From the NCBI GenBank assembly GCA_964563135.1, contig CAZLWV010000003.1, forward strand, positions 62,001 to 126,000: a DNA stretch of 64,000 nt, read 5' to 3'. A program made the position numbers and the translations under genes. Below, one piece after another: positions 56,626 to 64,000 of this stretch (positions are counted from its first letter, which is position 1; every line of letters starts with the position of its first letter). The notes beneath the pieces are model-generated. The model searched no databases, was not told the origin of the DNA, and saw only the letters and a list, made by a program, of their open reading frames with translations. This DNA is from JAAYAY01 sp964563135. Lineage in GTDB: Bacteria; Planctomycetota; Planctomycetia; Pirellulales; Thermoguttaceae.

Positions 56626-58764
56626 TCAGTTGACCGACGGAGTCCCAGACAGCCCGGCCGAAAATACCGGTTGCGGCTGGGGCGGGAACCGCAGTATCGT
56701 CCCTTCCGACACGGCCGCCGCAGCGCGGACCGCCTGCGACTGTGCCGGAAATCGCAGAATGGTGGTTTCCGGTTCCGCGGAGACTGTGCGGACCGGGTCG
56801 ATCTCGCCGCGGCTGTACACCTCGTGCAGGTGTTCCAGCAGGATCCGGCGCACCTCCAGGATGGCCCTGGGATGGGCGTGGATCTCGCTGTGCATCGCAG
56901 GGACGGTTACCTCGCTGACCACGTCGTCCATCCTGGCGCTGGAATAGGCCACGACCCCGTCGCCACCATCGGCGAAATAGCCGGTCCAGCCTTCTTCGGG
57001 TAGCACACCCACGATGTTGTGGTAGCGGACCCACGGGGCCCGATACCCGGCCAGCATGACCGGGAAGAACGGCGAACTGGGGGAAAGCGAATCAACGCTG
57101 GTCTCGATCCGCAGCAGCCGATCGTTGCGAATGATCTCCTGGTTCTCTGCGATCACGTTGTCTTTTGTCAGGTCGAGCATGTCGGGCAGGCGGATCAGCT
57201 TGTTCGACAGCCATTGCGTCAGGTCGTTCGACATGGTGCTGCCGCGGTGCGGGGTCCCGATCGTGACAACGCGGCGAATCGAGGGATTGGGATGGAAGAA
57301 CAGGCTCTTCTCGAGGCGAGCCCGGGTCTCCTGATCCGCCTTGACCAGCGAGAAGGGCTGGTCGCTGACGAGATGCCAGAAATCGTCGCCGCTCTCGATT
57401 GTCTGCAGACGCGAGACGAGCCCTCCCATGCTGTGACCGATGAGCACCATCTGATCCAAAGCACGCTGGCGATGTTGCGGGTCCACCGTCTCCCGGATCC
57501 TCGCCAGATCCTCGCGGAGCTGGCCGGCGCTGATCCAGAAAGGTTGTGCCGTCGGGTACAAGTAGAACCAGAACTGGTAGTTCTCGCGGATCACAGGCAC
57601 GCTGCGAAGATCATTGAACATTTCCATCCATGTCATGGGACTCGACCACAGCCCGTGCACCAGCAGAACGGGGATCTTTCCAGGTTCGTAAGGCTGGGCC
57701 ATGTAGAGCCCCATGATCCGCTCCTGGCTGTTGGGACGGAAGTCGAGGAGTTTCTCGGGATGGAGCAGTCCCACCGTCGCCACCAGGTTGAGAGTGGGAT
57801 CGTTGAGAAAATACGCCACGGGCGTCGTGAGATCCGATTCAATGGGAACTCGGACATTGCCCGCTGCAACATCGCTCACGGCAAGTGGGTCGACCAGTTC
57901 GATCACCCCCGAATGGCGCGCACTCGTGTCGCAGCAGTCCTGGTTTCCCGTCGGCAGGGGGCGCAGGAACGCGGTCACGGGGAAACTCAGCCCCTCGGGA
58001 TAGTATTTCGCCGCCGGGCCTTCGCCCGCATGCCGCCGCCGAACCGCAATCAGGGGCACGCCCAGCCCGTAGTTCTGGTAGTGGTTCTTCAGCCCCTTGA
58101 TCTCGTAGTCGGACACGAATTCAAACCGATCAAAGTCCTCGGAAACCCATTGACTGCCCCGCAACATGCATTGCAGATCCCATGAACCGCTGGCTGTATC
58201 GATCGTGTAGGTCTTTCCGGGCCTGAGACCTTCGTCGGCGCAGATCAGCCGCAGCGATCCCTCCAGTGCCCCGTTGTAGAGATCACAAGCGCCTCGGAAC
58301 TGAGGATCGTAAGGATTGCGATTGGCAAGGAATCGTCTGTCGAAAAGGTACTGATAGGCATGGAAGGCCGAAGCGCCGTAGAGATCCAGGGCGAGCTTCG
58401 GATTGTCCTTCTTGACCTTTTCCGCCTCGATGAACGCCAGTTCCGCGAAGGCGTACACATGGGGAGCGGTCGGTTCCTGCTCGATGACCGTCTGGATCCG
58501 CTCGAGGAGCGCCTTGGGATCCTTGCGGTACTCTTCCAGGTCGTTGACCCGAAGGAACTGCCGAGTGCGATCGCTGGCCTGGGGCCCTCTTCGCGACGTG
58601 AGCTTCAAGGCGTCGGCCAGCGGATTCCGTGGAACGGACCGCAGTTCGGCCACTTTCGACGTGGCGCAGCCAATCGCCGACACACACAGCGTGGCGGCTA
58701 GAAGCATGGCCACGGCGATTCGCGCTGCCCCCCCGTGATCCAATCCACGGTACAACGGAAACAT
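56626..58764 (-). CDS. Lipoprotein alpha/beta hydrolase (lipase/esterase-like)
   Basis: A 712-aa putative hydrolase attached to the envelope. ATG 58764 gives a hydrophobic N-terminus ending in SAIGC, a plausible lipobox. The hydrolase core (residues ~365-650) has IPVLLVHGLWSSPMTWMEM (oxyanion region), the nucleophile elbow VLIGHSMGGLVS and RRVVTIGTPHRGS with a catalytic His expected near the C-terminus. A ~350-residue N-terminal part of unknown fold precedes it. A longer start at 58881 is possible but would translate a repeat copy. Family-2 repeat copy 2 lies 35 bp upstream. Confidence 0.83.
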   Translation of the reverse strand: MFPLYRGLDHGGAARIAVAMLLAATLCVSAIGCATSKVAELRSVPRNPLADALKLTSRRGPQASDRTRQFLRVNDLEEYRKDPKALLERIQTVIEQEPTAPHVYAFAELAFIEAEKVKKDNPKLALDLYGASAFHAYQYLFDRRFLANRNPYDPQFRGACDLYNGALEGSLRLICADEGLRPGKTYTIDTASGSWDLQCMLRGSQWVSEDFDRFEFVSDYEIKGLKNHYQNYGLGVPLIAVRRRHAGEGPAAKYYPEGLSFPVTAFLRPLPTGNQDCCDTSARHSGVIELVDPLAVSDVAAGNVRVPIESDLTTPVAYFLNDPTLNLVATVGLLHPEKLLDFRPNSQERIMGLYMAQPYEPGKIPVLLVHGLWSSPMTWMEMFNDLRSVPVIRENYQFWFYLYPTAQPFWISAGQLREDLARIRETVDPQHRQRALDQMVLIGHSMGGLVSRLQTIESGDDFWHLVSDQPFSLVKADQETRARLEKSLFFHPNPSIRRVVTIGTPHRGSTMSNDLTQWLSNKLIRLPDMLDLTKDNVIAENQEIIRNDRLLRIETSVDSLSPSSPFFPVMLAGYRAPWVRYHNIVGVLPEEGWTGYFADGGDGVVAYSSARMDDVVSEVTVPAMHSEIHAHPRAILEVRRILLEHLHEVYSRGEIDPVRTVSAEPETTILRFPAQSQAVRAAAAVSEGTILRFPPQPQPVFSAGLSGTPSVN

Positions 58765-58798
58765 GGCGGTGTAAGTCTGCCGGTGTCTATCGGTTCCG

Positions 58799-58878
58799 CG
58801 ATTGACTGTGAAACACGTCGCTGCGCTGCTTCTCCAGGAATCCGCGGCCCTCGTTTCACAATCCATGAAGGGCTCAAC
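58799..58878. repeat. Dispersed repeat family 2, copy 2
   Basis: Same order of blocks as at 43943-44035: TTGACTGTG, CGTCGCTGCGCTGCT, CTCGTTTCACAATCCATG and AGGGCTCAA. Its ends, TGTGAAAC and GTTTCACA, form a perfect 8-bp inverted repeat. It sits upstream of a minus-strand lipoprotein hydrolase. The rest of 58765-59079 shows no gene. Confidence 0.7.
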
Positions 58879-59079
58879 CATCGGCTGCCCGACGGAGAAC
58901 GCCCCGCCTGAACCGCCAGCAGCACGTTCTCCCGTCGGGATTCCGCCAGGTCGGCCCGTCCTTCGGGCCGCTTCACCCGTCGGAAACCCCGACGCTATCC
59001 TGCAGACGCGGTGGCTGGCCTGTCGTGAGAATCGGGCTGGAACGATAGCCGATTTGCCGGAATCCCGTCAATGGCAGAT

Positions 59080-60150
59080 TCAGGTCAGACCCTCTTCACG
59101 GAGACGACGGGCCTTCTCCAGTTTCTGCCGCAGAACCATCTTCTCCTGGCGGGTCAGCTTGCGGTTGACGGGAGATACGATCTCCTCCACGACCACCTCC
59201 GGACGGGCCAGCCGGTTGGTGCGAGAACGAAGGAGGCGACGAAGCCCTCGCGGCGGGTGGACAACGATTTCGTCCTCGTCCACCGTCGCCCAGCCCTCCT
59301 CTTCATCCCGGTCGACCTCATAGCCGTAGCCCTCGCGGTCAACGAGCGACCTGCTTCGCCGGTTCGGAAGCAGCCCCTCGGCATCGAGAACCACGAATCG
59401 CGCGTGAAGGAGCATTGCCAGAAAGAGAAACATGTTGCCGAACATCTCCGCACCTTCCTCGAGCATCACGCCGCGAGCGCCCGACTGCGGGAGCACACCT
59501 TCCAGTTGAGCTGCAATCGCCAGCACGTAGCACATCGCGGCTGCAAACAGCGCCAGCGTGGAAGTACCGCAGGTCCGCATGTCCGCCACGAGCCGCGATC
59601 CGATGGGCCCCAGCAGGCAGAAGTAGGCCGCAACCCACCACACCGATCCGTCGCCGAAGACCCGGTTTCCCGTGGTCCAGGTCATCAATTCCTTGAATCC
59701 TTCGTGAAGGCTGCCGCCTTCGTCGATGCTCATCAACACGAAGACCAGAGCCGCCCAGATCCACACCCGGTAACGTCCGTGATAATCGTCGCAGCGGAAA
59801 CGGCGCACCGTGAACACCAGGATTGCCGTCGCCGCGGACAGCAGGAGTATCGTCGACGAAAACCATGCCGCCAGACTGCCCTCCCCGTCCAGATCAAAGG
59901 CGGCCACTCGCCCATCCGTCGTCATCGACGCCACCTGCGGCATCACAAAGTACAGCATCTCCAGACCAGCGATGATCGCCGTCCCCGCCAGCAGAATGAC
60001 GAAATGGGTACTCAATCGGAGCGGCACCAGATCGGTCAACCGCCACTGCTCGTCCAGAAACTCGGCCGTTCCGTAGTTCAGGGAGCGGCGCGCAAACAAC
60101 GTCTCATTGCTCAGATCGCTGCAGTGTGCTGATCTTCGGTACATGGACAT
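59080..60150 (-). CDS. Six-span membrane protein of unknown function
   Basis: A 356-aa integral membrane protein. I see about six hydrophobic segments (STHFVILLAGTAIIAGLEML, AAWFSSTILLLSAATAILVF, VWIWAALVFVLMSI, WWVAAYFCLLGPIG, TLALFAAAMCYVLAIAA, NMFLFLAMLLHARF) in the first ~265 residues, then a charged C-terminal ~90 residues (VDEDEIVVHPPRGLRRLLR, ending KLEKARRLREEGLT) in the cytoplasm. EGGSLHEGFKELM and GVMLEEGAEMFGN look like conserved acidic loops. I do not recognise the family. ATG 60150 is listed. It is followed, on the same strand downstream, by the hydrolase. The 526 bp upstream shows no gene. Confidence 0.7.
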   Translation of the reverse strand: MSMYRRSAHCSDLSNETLFARRSLNYGTAEFLDEQWRLTDLVPLRLSTHFVILLAGTAIIAGLEMLYFVMPQVASMTTDGRVAAFDLDGEGSLAAWFSSTILLLSAATAILVFTVRRFRCDDYHGRYRVWIWAALVFVLMSIDEGGSLHEGFKELMTWTTGNRVFGDGSVWWVAAYFCLLGPIGSRLVADMRTCGTSTLALFAAAMCYVLAIAAQLEGVLPQSGARGVMLEEGAEMFGNMFLFLAMLLHARFVVLDAEGLLPNRRSRSLVDREGYGYEVDRDEEEGWATVDEDEIVVHPPRGLRRLLRSRTNRLARPEVVVEEIVSPVNRKLTRQEKMVLRQKLEKARRLREEGLT

Positions 60151-60676
60151 ACCTTCCCCCAATCGGGCTTCGTTGAGAACCCGGCGACGTCGATCATCAC
60201 GTTGTCCGCTGCGACGAAACTGCATCGTGGTTCCTCAAACGGGGGAATCATACCGGCAAAGAGGAACTGGCGTAAGACGAAATCTCCGCAGGAGTTGCCT
60301 CCGTTGCCGACTCCGCGGGAAGCGATCGAGAATCCGTGAAGATAGCCCCTTTTCTCTTCATCGGGTCATGCTGCATGCAAAAGCAGCTAACGCCCGGTCG
60401 CCAAGAACGGATCACGCGATTACTGTTATGCGACCCAGACTAACCAGACTGTGCACATTGCCCGGATTGACTCCCGCCTCTTACAGAACGGGACTTGAGA
60501 AGCAACCCCATGCATTCAGCGGCTCCCCCCGCCACGCACGAGCACAGAACCGGACGACTCGTTAACAGTTCTTTGGCTCTGTCACAGCCTGATCTTGGCA
60601 TGAATGGCGCAGAATCATGCGACAATCGCCAAGTCGTTCCACAGTCTCGATCCCACTTTTTGGCTGTGACAAAGCA

Positions 60677-61648
60677 CTAGGAACCCGGTGCCAACAGCGG
60701 AGTCTTGGGAGCCTCCTTCGCCGTGGCGGCCTTCTTGGGCGACGACTCGGCGGGCTTTTCTTCGCCTTTCAGGTCCCAGGCGGTCAGCCAGGTCGTTTCA
60801 AGTGGAGCCAATCCGAAATCGTCCCGGAGACGCTCCTCAAAATCGAACATGTGGCCGGCACCGTAGAAGATGGCCAGTTTCCTGTGACCAGCCGCAATCT
60901 GCTTTTCGAGGACTTCAAGTGCCACCTTGTTTCGCTCGGTGATGAGTGTCGAACCGTCCGGACCATTGATGGCCGTGAGCGTTCCTTCCATATTCTGGAA
61001 CTCCTCGGCCAGGACCCGCTTCATGGCCAAGGCACGATTCTTCTCAAACAGCGCAAAGAACAGGCGCAGATCGTTCCCCGAACTGTCCCCGTCCTGCTGC
61101 GACATCGCGTGCCCCAGCATGCGAAAGAACATCTTGAAGGCAGACTCGCCCCGCTCACGCATGGACTCCGAAAACTGTTTTGGCGTCATGTCGGCATGGA
61201 CGAAGTTCTTCACCGTGTAGTCGATGCCGTTGAGCTGGAATTCCAGGTGGAGCACCTCGGTCATGGTGGTCTGTAGCAGCGAGACTGGGGAGTTGCTCCC
61301 CTGCCCCCCCCCTTTGGGAATCACCGTCCCCTCGGGGGCTACCAGCTCGTAGAGAACGGCATCATACTGCTTGAACCGATGGTTGAGCTGCTCATAGTAC
61401 GAGCTCTCGGCCACATGGACTGCCGCGACCAGATCGACCACGGGGCTGTCCTTCTCGCGATCCAACGAGGCGAACCGCACGATGGCCGCCTCCAGAGCTA
61501 CGGGCACACCATCGTCCGTCCGAGTCAGACGCGTGAACTCGCAACCCGCTTCCTCTGGATCTGGCTCCGCGGCGTACGTCGGCAACAAGGTTGCCGCCAC
61601 AAAACACCCCACAAGGAAGGCAGCTCGGGATTTCAACAGAGACAACAT
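60677..61648 (-). CDS. Secreted TraB/GumN-like family protein
   Basis: A 323-aa protein. ATG 61648 (or the Met one codon earlier) begins a signal peptide (LSLLKSRAAFLVGCFVAATLLPTYA). The conserved TraB-type blocks are VHVAESSYYEQLNHRF followed by YDAVLYELV, and near the C-terminus KLAIFYGAGHMFDFEERL with the GxGH motif. Members include putative metalloproteases (TIKI-type); whether this one is active is not shown. The C-terminal ~35 residues are Lys/Glu/Ala/Pro-rich. No neighbour explains its role. Confidence 0.75.
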   Translation of the reverse strand: MLSLLKSRAAFLVGCFVAATLLPTYAAEPDPEEAGCEFTRLTRTDDGVPVALEAAIVRFASLDREKDSPVVDLVAAVHVAESSYYEQLNHRFKQYDAVLYELVAPEGTVIPKGGGQGSNSPVSLLQTTMTEVLHLEFQLNGIDYTVKNFVHADMTPKQFSESMRERGESAFKMFFRMLGHAMSQQDGDSSGNDLRLFFALFEKNRALAMKRVLAEEFQNMEGTLTAINGPDGSTLITERNKVALEVLEKQIAAGHRKLAIFYGAGHMFDFEERLRDDFGLAPLETTWLTAWDLKGEEKPAESSPKKAATAKEAPKTPLLAPGS

Positions 61649-61651
61649 CAA

Positions 61652-62645
61652 ATCCTCCCGTTACCCATACCCCTGAAGGGTGAGACGCAGCACGAGGTTC
61701 CGTCAACACGCCAAGAATCGCTATCGCTAGTCTACCTCGCAGCACATTCTAGCATGCCTCCTGGCCACAGCCATAGAGTAGGGGGGGTAACGGGCGGGCC
61801 GGTGTCGCCAGATACCCATCAATATAGTGGATCCAAACACCACCTTCGATAGCTGGTTGCAGGCGCTCGCGTGGCACCTGCAAACCAATTCTATTGGGTT
61901 ATTATCAGATAGACCATAAGACGCATGTCTTGGCGTCGGTCCTCTCTCGAGCGGGTCAATACACCCTCTGCCATCCGACCCACCCATCGGTGGTGCTTTC
62001 GCTGAGCGCAGGCTGAATAGCCGGTACGATCCTCCTGATCGCTGCTTTTTGTGGAACTGGTTGGCGGCTGACGCCGTCCAATCACTGTTTATGCAGCTCT
62101 CAAACCGGTGTTGTTGTCCAGAAGAAGGTGATGGCAGAGGGAGGGACTGACCATCACCGTCAACCTGCCCGGACCGGCTGAGTTGGCCATCCAGTCGCTA
62201 CAGCCGTCACAATCCTATCCACATTCGTGAGAAGGGTTTTGGTAACGGAGGGAAGCGAGGAGAGGTCTTGACGCACCCTAGGGGGCCAATCATGATGAAA
62301 TGGTTAATTTGGGTGATTCTGGAGGGATTGCAGGGCTTGCTTCTGGCGACTACTTCTTTTTTCAACAAGCTGTTTCCTTTCTTCACCACACGACTCCTCG
62401 TACGCAACACGAATGTTTCAACGCGGACTGTACACGGCGCACGGATTGGGGCGACGGTAGCGGTGCCTGTGCAGGCTTCGGCACGCATGCCTAAAGCCTT
62501 TGATACAACCAGCATGGAGCAATTCGAACCAATCGCCTGGACTATGTCCCTGGATTGTTCACAAGGATGATGCAAAGCGTGGCATCATAAGTGCTTTGCT
62601 AAGAGCACGAAATCTGGACAATCCCGGCACTCGGAAAAGGGACTC
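61652..62645. other. ~1-kb intergenic stretch, no supported gene
   Basis: 994 bp with a lower GC look than its surroundings, notably around 62285-62410. An open frame at 62268-62570 starts with a hydrophobic stretch but shows no family motif or ribosome-binding site, and an overlapping frame on the other strand is equally weak. I see no tRNA or riboswitch core. It could hold a decayed gene or the promoter for the TIGR03032 gene at 62646. Confidence 0.5.
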
Positions 62646-63899
62646 ATGACGCAAACAATCGAACCGAGTCGATCGGCAGAGATCACCTGTTCGGTATCGC
62701 CGGACTTTCACGCTTGGCTTGCGCAATCAGGCGGTTCTCTTGTTTTGTCGACCTATCAGGCAGGCAAGGTGGCTTGGATCGGTTCGGACGGCAACGGGCA
62801 AACGACGTTGCTGATGCGCCAGTTCGACAAGCCGCTGGGAATGGCTCTGCAGGGCAGCCGACTGGCGCTTGCGACTCGCCATTGGATCGGCATCTTCGCA
62901 AACGCCCCGCTCTTGGCTCACGATTATCTGGAGCACCAGCCGGGCAAGTACGACGCCCTGTTTCTTCCCAGGACGAGTTATTACACGGGCGATCTTCACA
63001 CGCACGACGTCGCCTTCCAGGGCAACGATCTTCTGTTTGTGAACACTCGCTTTTCCTGCCTCGCCCGCCCGAGCCACGATTACAGTTTCGAGCCGGTCTG
63101 GCGCCCCAGGTTTGTGACCGACCTGGTGCCGGAAGATCGTTGCCATCTGAACGGTGTGGCGATCGTTTCGGGCAAGCCGAAGTACGTGACGGCCCTGGGG
63201 ACGACCGACCAGCCGGGAGCGTGGCGGGAGCGGAAGGCGACCGGCGGTGTCGTCGTCGACGTCGACACCAACCAGATCGTGCTCGACGGACTGGCGATGC
63301 CCCACTCGCCCCGCTGGCATGACGGGCACCTCTGGGTGCTGAATTCCGGGGCCGGCGAACTGATCGTGATGCAACCGGCAACGGGGCGCCGCGACGTGGT
63401 TTGCCGACTGCCCGGCTATCTTCGTGGTCTGTCTTTTGCCGGACCCTTTGCCGTGATCGGCATGTGCAAGATCCGGGAGAAGCATCTGTTTGGCGGTCTC
63501 CCGATCCAGCAGCGGGTCCGTCACTTGACATGCGGAGTTGCCGTCGTCGATCTCCGTACGGGCAGCGTGGTGGGACAGTTGGACTTCACCTCGGGCTGCG
63601 AAGAGCTCTACGACGTCCTGTTCCTGGCGGGCATCCGCCGCGGAACGATTTTGAACCTTGAAAAGCCGGCCGTGCACGACGCCGTGACGAACCCGGATTC
63701 TTCTTATTGGCTGAGATCGAGCCGCGAGCGCCCGATCGAGGCAGCGAGCGAGACTTCTTCGCCGGAGGATGTTGCAGGGACCGGCGATATTCCAGAAACC
63801 AATCCATCTGACATTGACCGGAACGGGGCTCCCCGATTGCCGTCGGCCGTCCAGGATGTGGGAGTGCAGTCCGAGAGCAGATTGCTTTCGGACTCCTGA
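62646..63899 (+). CDS. TIGR03032 family protein
   Basis: A 417-aa protein; I recognise TIGR03032 by FHAWLAQSGGSLVLSTYQAGKV, RQFDKPLGMAL, LATRHWIGIFANAP, YYTGDLHTHDVAF, VNTRFSCLA and LPGYLRGLSF. The core (residues ~15-345) is probably a beta propeller. Function is unknown; members occur near TPR or sulphotransferase-like genes in other planctomycetes as far as I recall. The last ~55 residues are Ser/Glu/Pro-rich and not conserved in appearance. No signal peptide is visible. It is followed after 25 bp by the start of another gene on the same strand. Confidence 0.85.
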   Translation: MTQTIEPSRSAEITCSVSPDFHAWLAQSGGSLVLSTYQAGKVAWIGSDGNGQTTLLMRQFDKPLGMALQGSRLALATRHWIGIFANAPLLAHDYLEHQPGKYDALFLPRTSYYTGDLHTHDVAFQGNDLLFVNTRFSCLARPSHDYSFEPVWRPRFVTDLVPEDRCHLNGVAIVSGKPKYVTALGTTDQPGAWRERKATGGVVVDVDTNQIVLDGLAMPHSPRWHDGHLWVLNSGAGELIVMQPATGRRDVVCRLPGYLRGLSFAGPFAVIGMCKIREKHLFGGLPIQQRVRHLTCGVAVVDLRTGSVVGQLDFTSGCEELYDVLFLAGIRRGTILNLEKPAVHDAVTNPDSSYWLRSSRERPIEAASETSSPEDVAGTGDIPETNPSDIDRNGAPRLPSAVQDVGVQSESRLLSDS

Positions 63900-63924
63900 A
63901 CCCAGTTTTGAGGAACGAGAGACT

Positions 63925-64000
63925 ATGTCGATTTTCAGAATGCCTACACTTAGTAGCGTCTCCCACCGATTCGAGGGGCTTCGCAGCCGGCTGGGCCGCG
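63925..64000 (+). CDS. Start of an unidentified gene (runs off the window)
   Basis: ATG 63925, with AGGAACGAGA upstream, opens a frame to the right edge: MSIFRMPTLSSVSHRFEGLR. Only 25 residues are visible, so no family can be named. It follows the TIGR03032 gene by 25 bp and may share its transcript. Confidence 0.45.
   Translation, partial: MSIFRMPTLSSVSHRFEGLRSRLGR

Noticed and set aside
62268..62570. A 100-codon frame with a hydrophobic start
   Set aside because: No ribosome-binding site, family motif or conserved composition; an overlapping reverse frame is equally open.

Overview
The window is GC-rich bacterial DNA with about 43 supported protein genes on both strands and no rRNA, tRNA or CRISPR that I can recognise. 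It looks like Planctomycetota, probably Pirellulales-like. The signs are a very large surface protein with a planctomycete LEPR-XLL-type N-terminus, an ECF sigma factor followed by a membrane-anchored Ser/Thr kinase, a second membrane kinase, DUF11 and LVIVD repeat proteins, and an outer-membrane lipid transport (Mla) operon. The taxonomic call is inferred from gene content, not from a marker gene.

Layout. 1-4.3 kb: the 3' end of clpC with a clear intrinsic terminator, then mlaE-mlaF-mlaD. 4.3-6.6 kb: a PEGA lipoprotein on the minus strand, then a PP2C phosphatase. 6.6-9.9 kb (minus): thyX, a putative dual-OB protein and two tandem DUF488 genes, one overlapping the next. 10.3-17.9 kb: murJ, glnB (PII) converging on glnE, miaB and a small membrane protein. 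18.3-22.6 kb: an aspartate-type aminotransferase and a histidine kinase/sigma-54 response regulator pair. 22.8-24.8 kb (minus): a HAD phosphatase and PfkB kinase that overlap. 25.4 kb: a secreted Cys-rich protein. 26.7-30 kb: glycosyltransferase, undecaprenyl-phosphate sugar transferase and DegT aminotransferase. 30-37 kb (minus): a 2352-residue surface protein with cadherin-like repeats and an embedded cyclophilin domain. 37.6-45.3 kb: a methyltransferase-like protein, a membrane kinase, leuC, leuD, an amidase and bioB. 45.6-55.4 kb: ECF sigma, kinase, DUF11 protein, D-2-hydroxyacid dehydrogenase, a secreted hypothetical protein and an LVIVD protein. 55.9-64 kb: csrA, a DUF6485 protein, a lipase-like hydrolase, a membrane protein, a TraB/GumN-like protein, a TIGR03032 protein and the start of one more gene.

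Two runs of ten N interrupt genes (the histidine kinase and the HAD phosphatase). In both, the flanking reading frames rejoin only if the true gap length is 2 modulo 3, so both genes are probably intact.

The most interesting items are: (1) the compact DUF488-DUF488-dual-OB cluster of unknown biochemistry; (2) the cyclophilin-like domain, with part of its active site replaced, inside a giant cell-surface protein; (3) a dispersed ~100-bp intergenic repeat found five times, all in one orientation, with a hairpin core and reading into stop codons of neighbouring genes; (4) a second, two-copy repeat with inverted ends lying just upstream of two unrelated minus-strand genes; and (5) a secreted protein with three Gly-Cys-Cys motifs. 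I saw no convincing defence island, prophage or insertion sequence.
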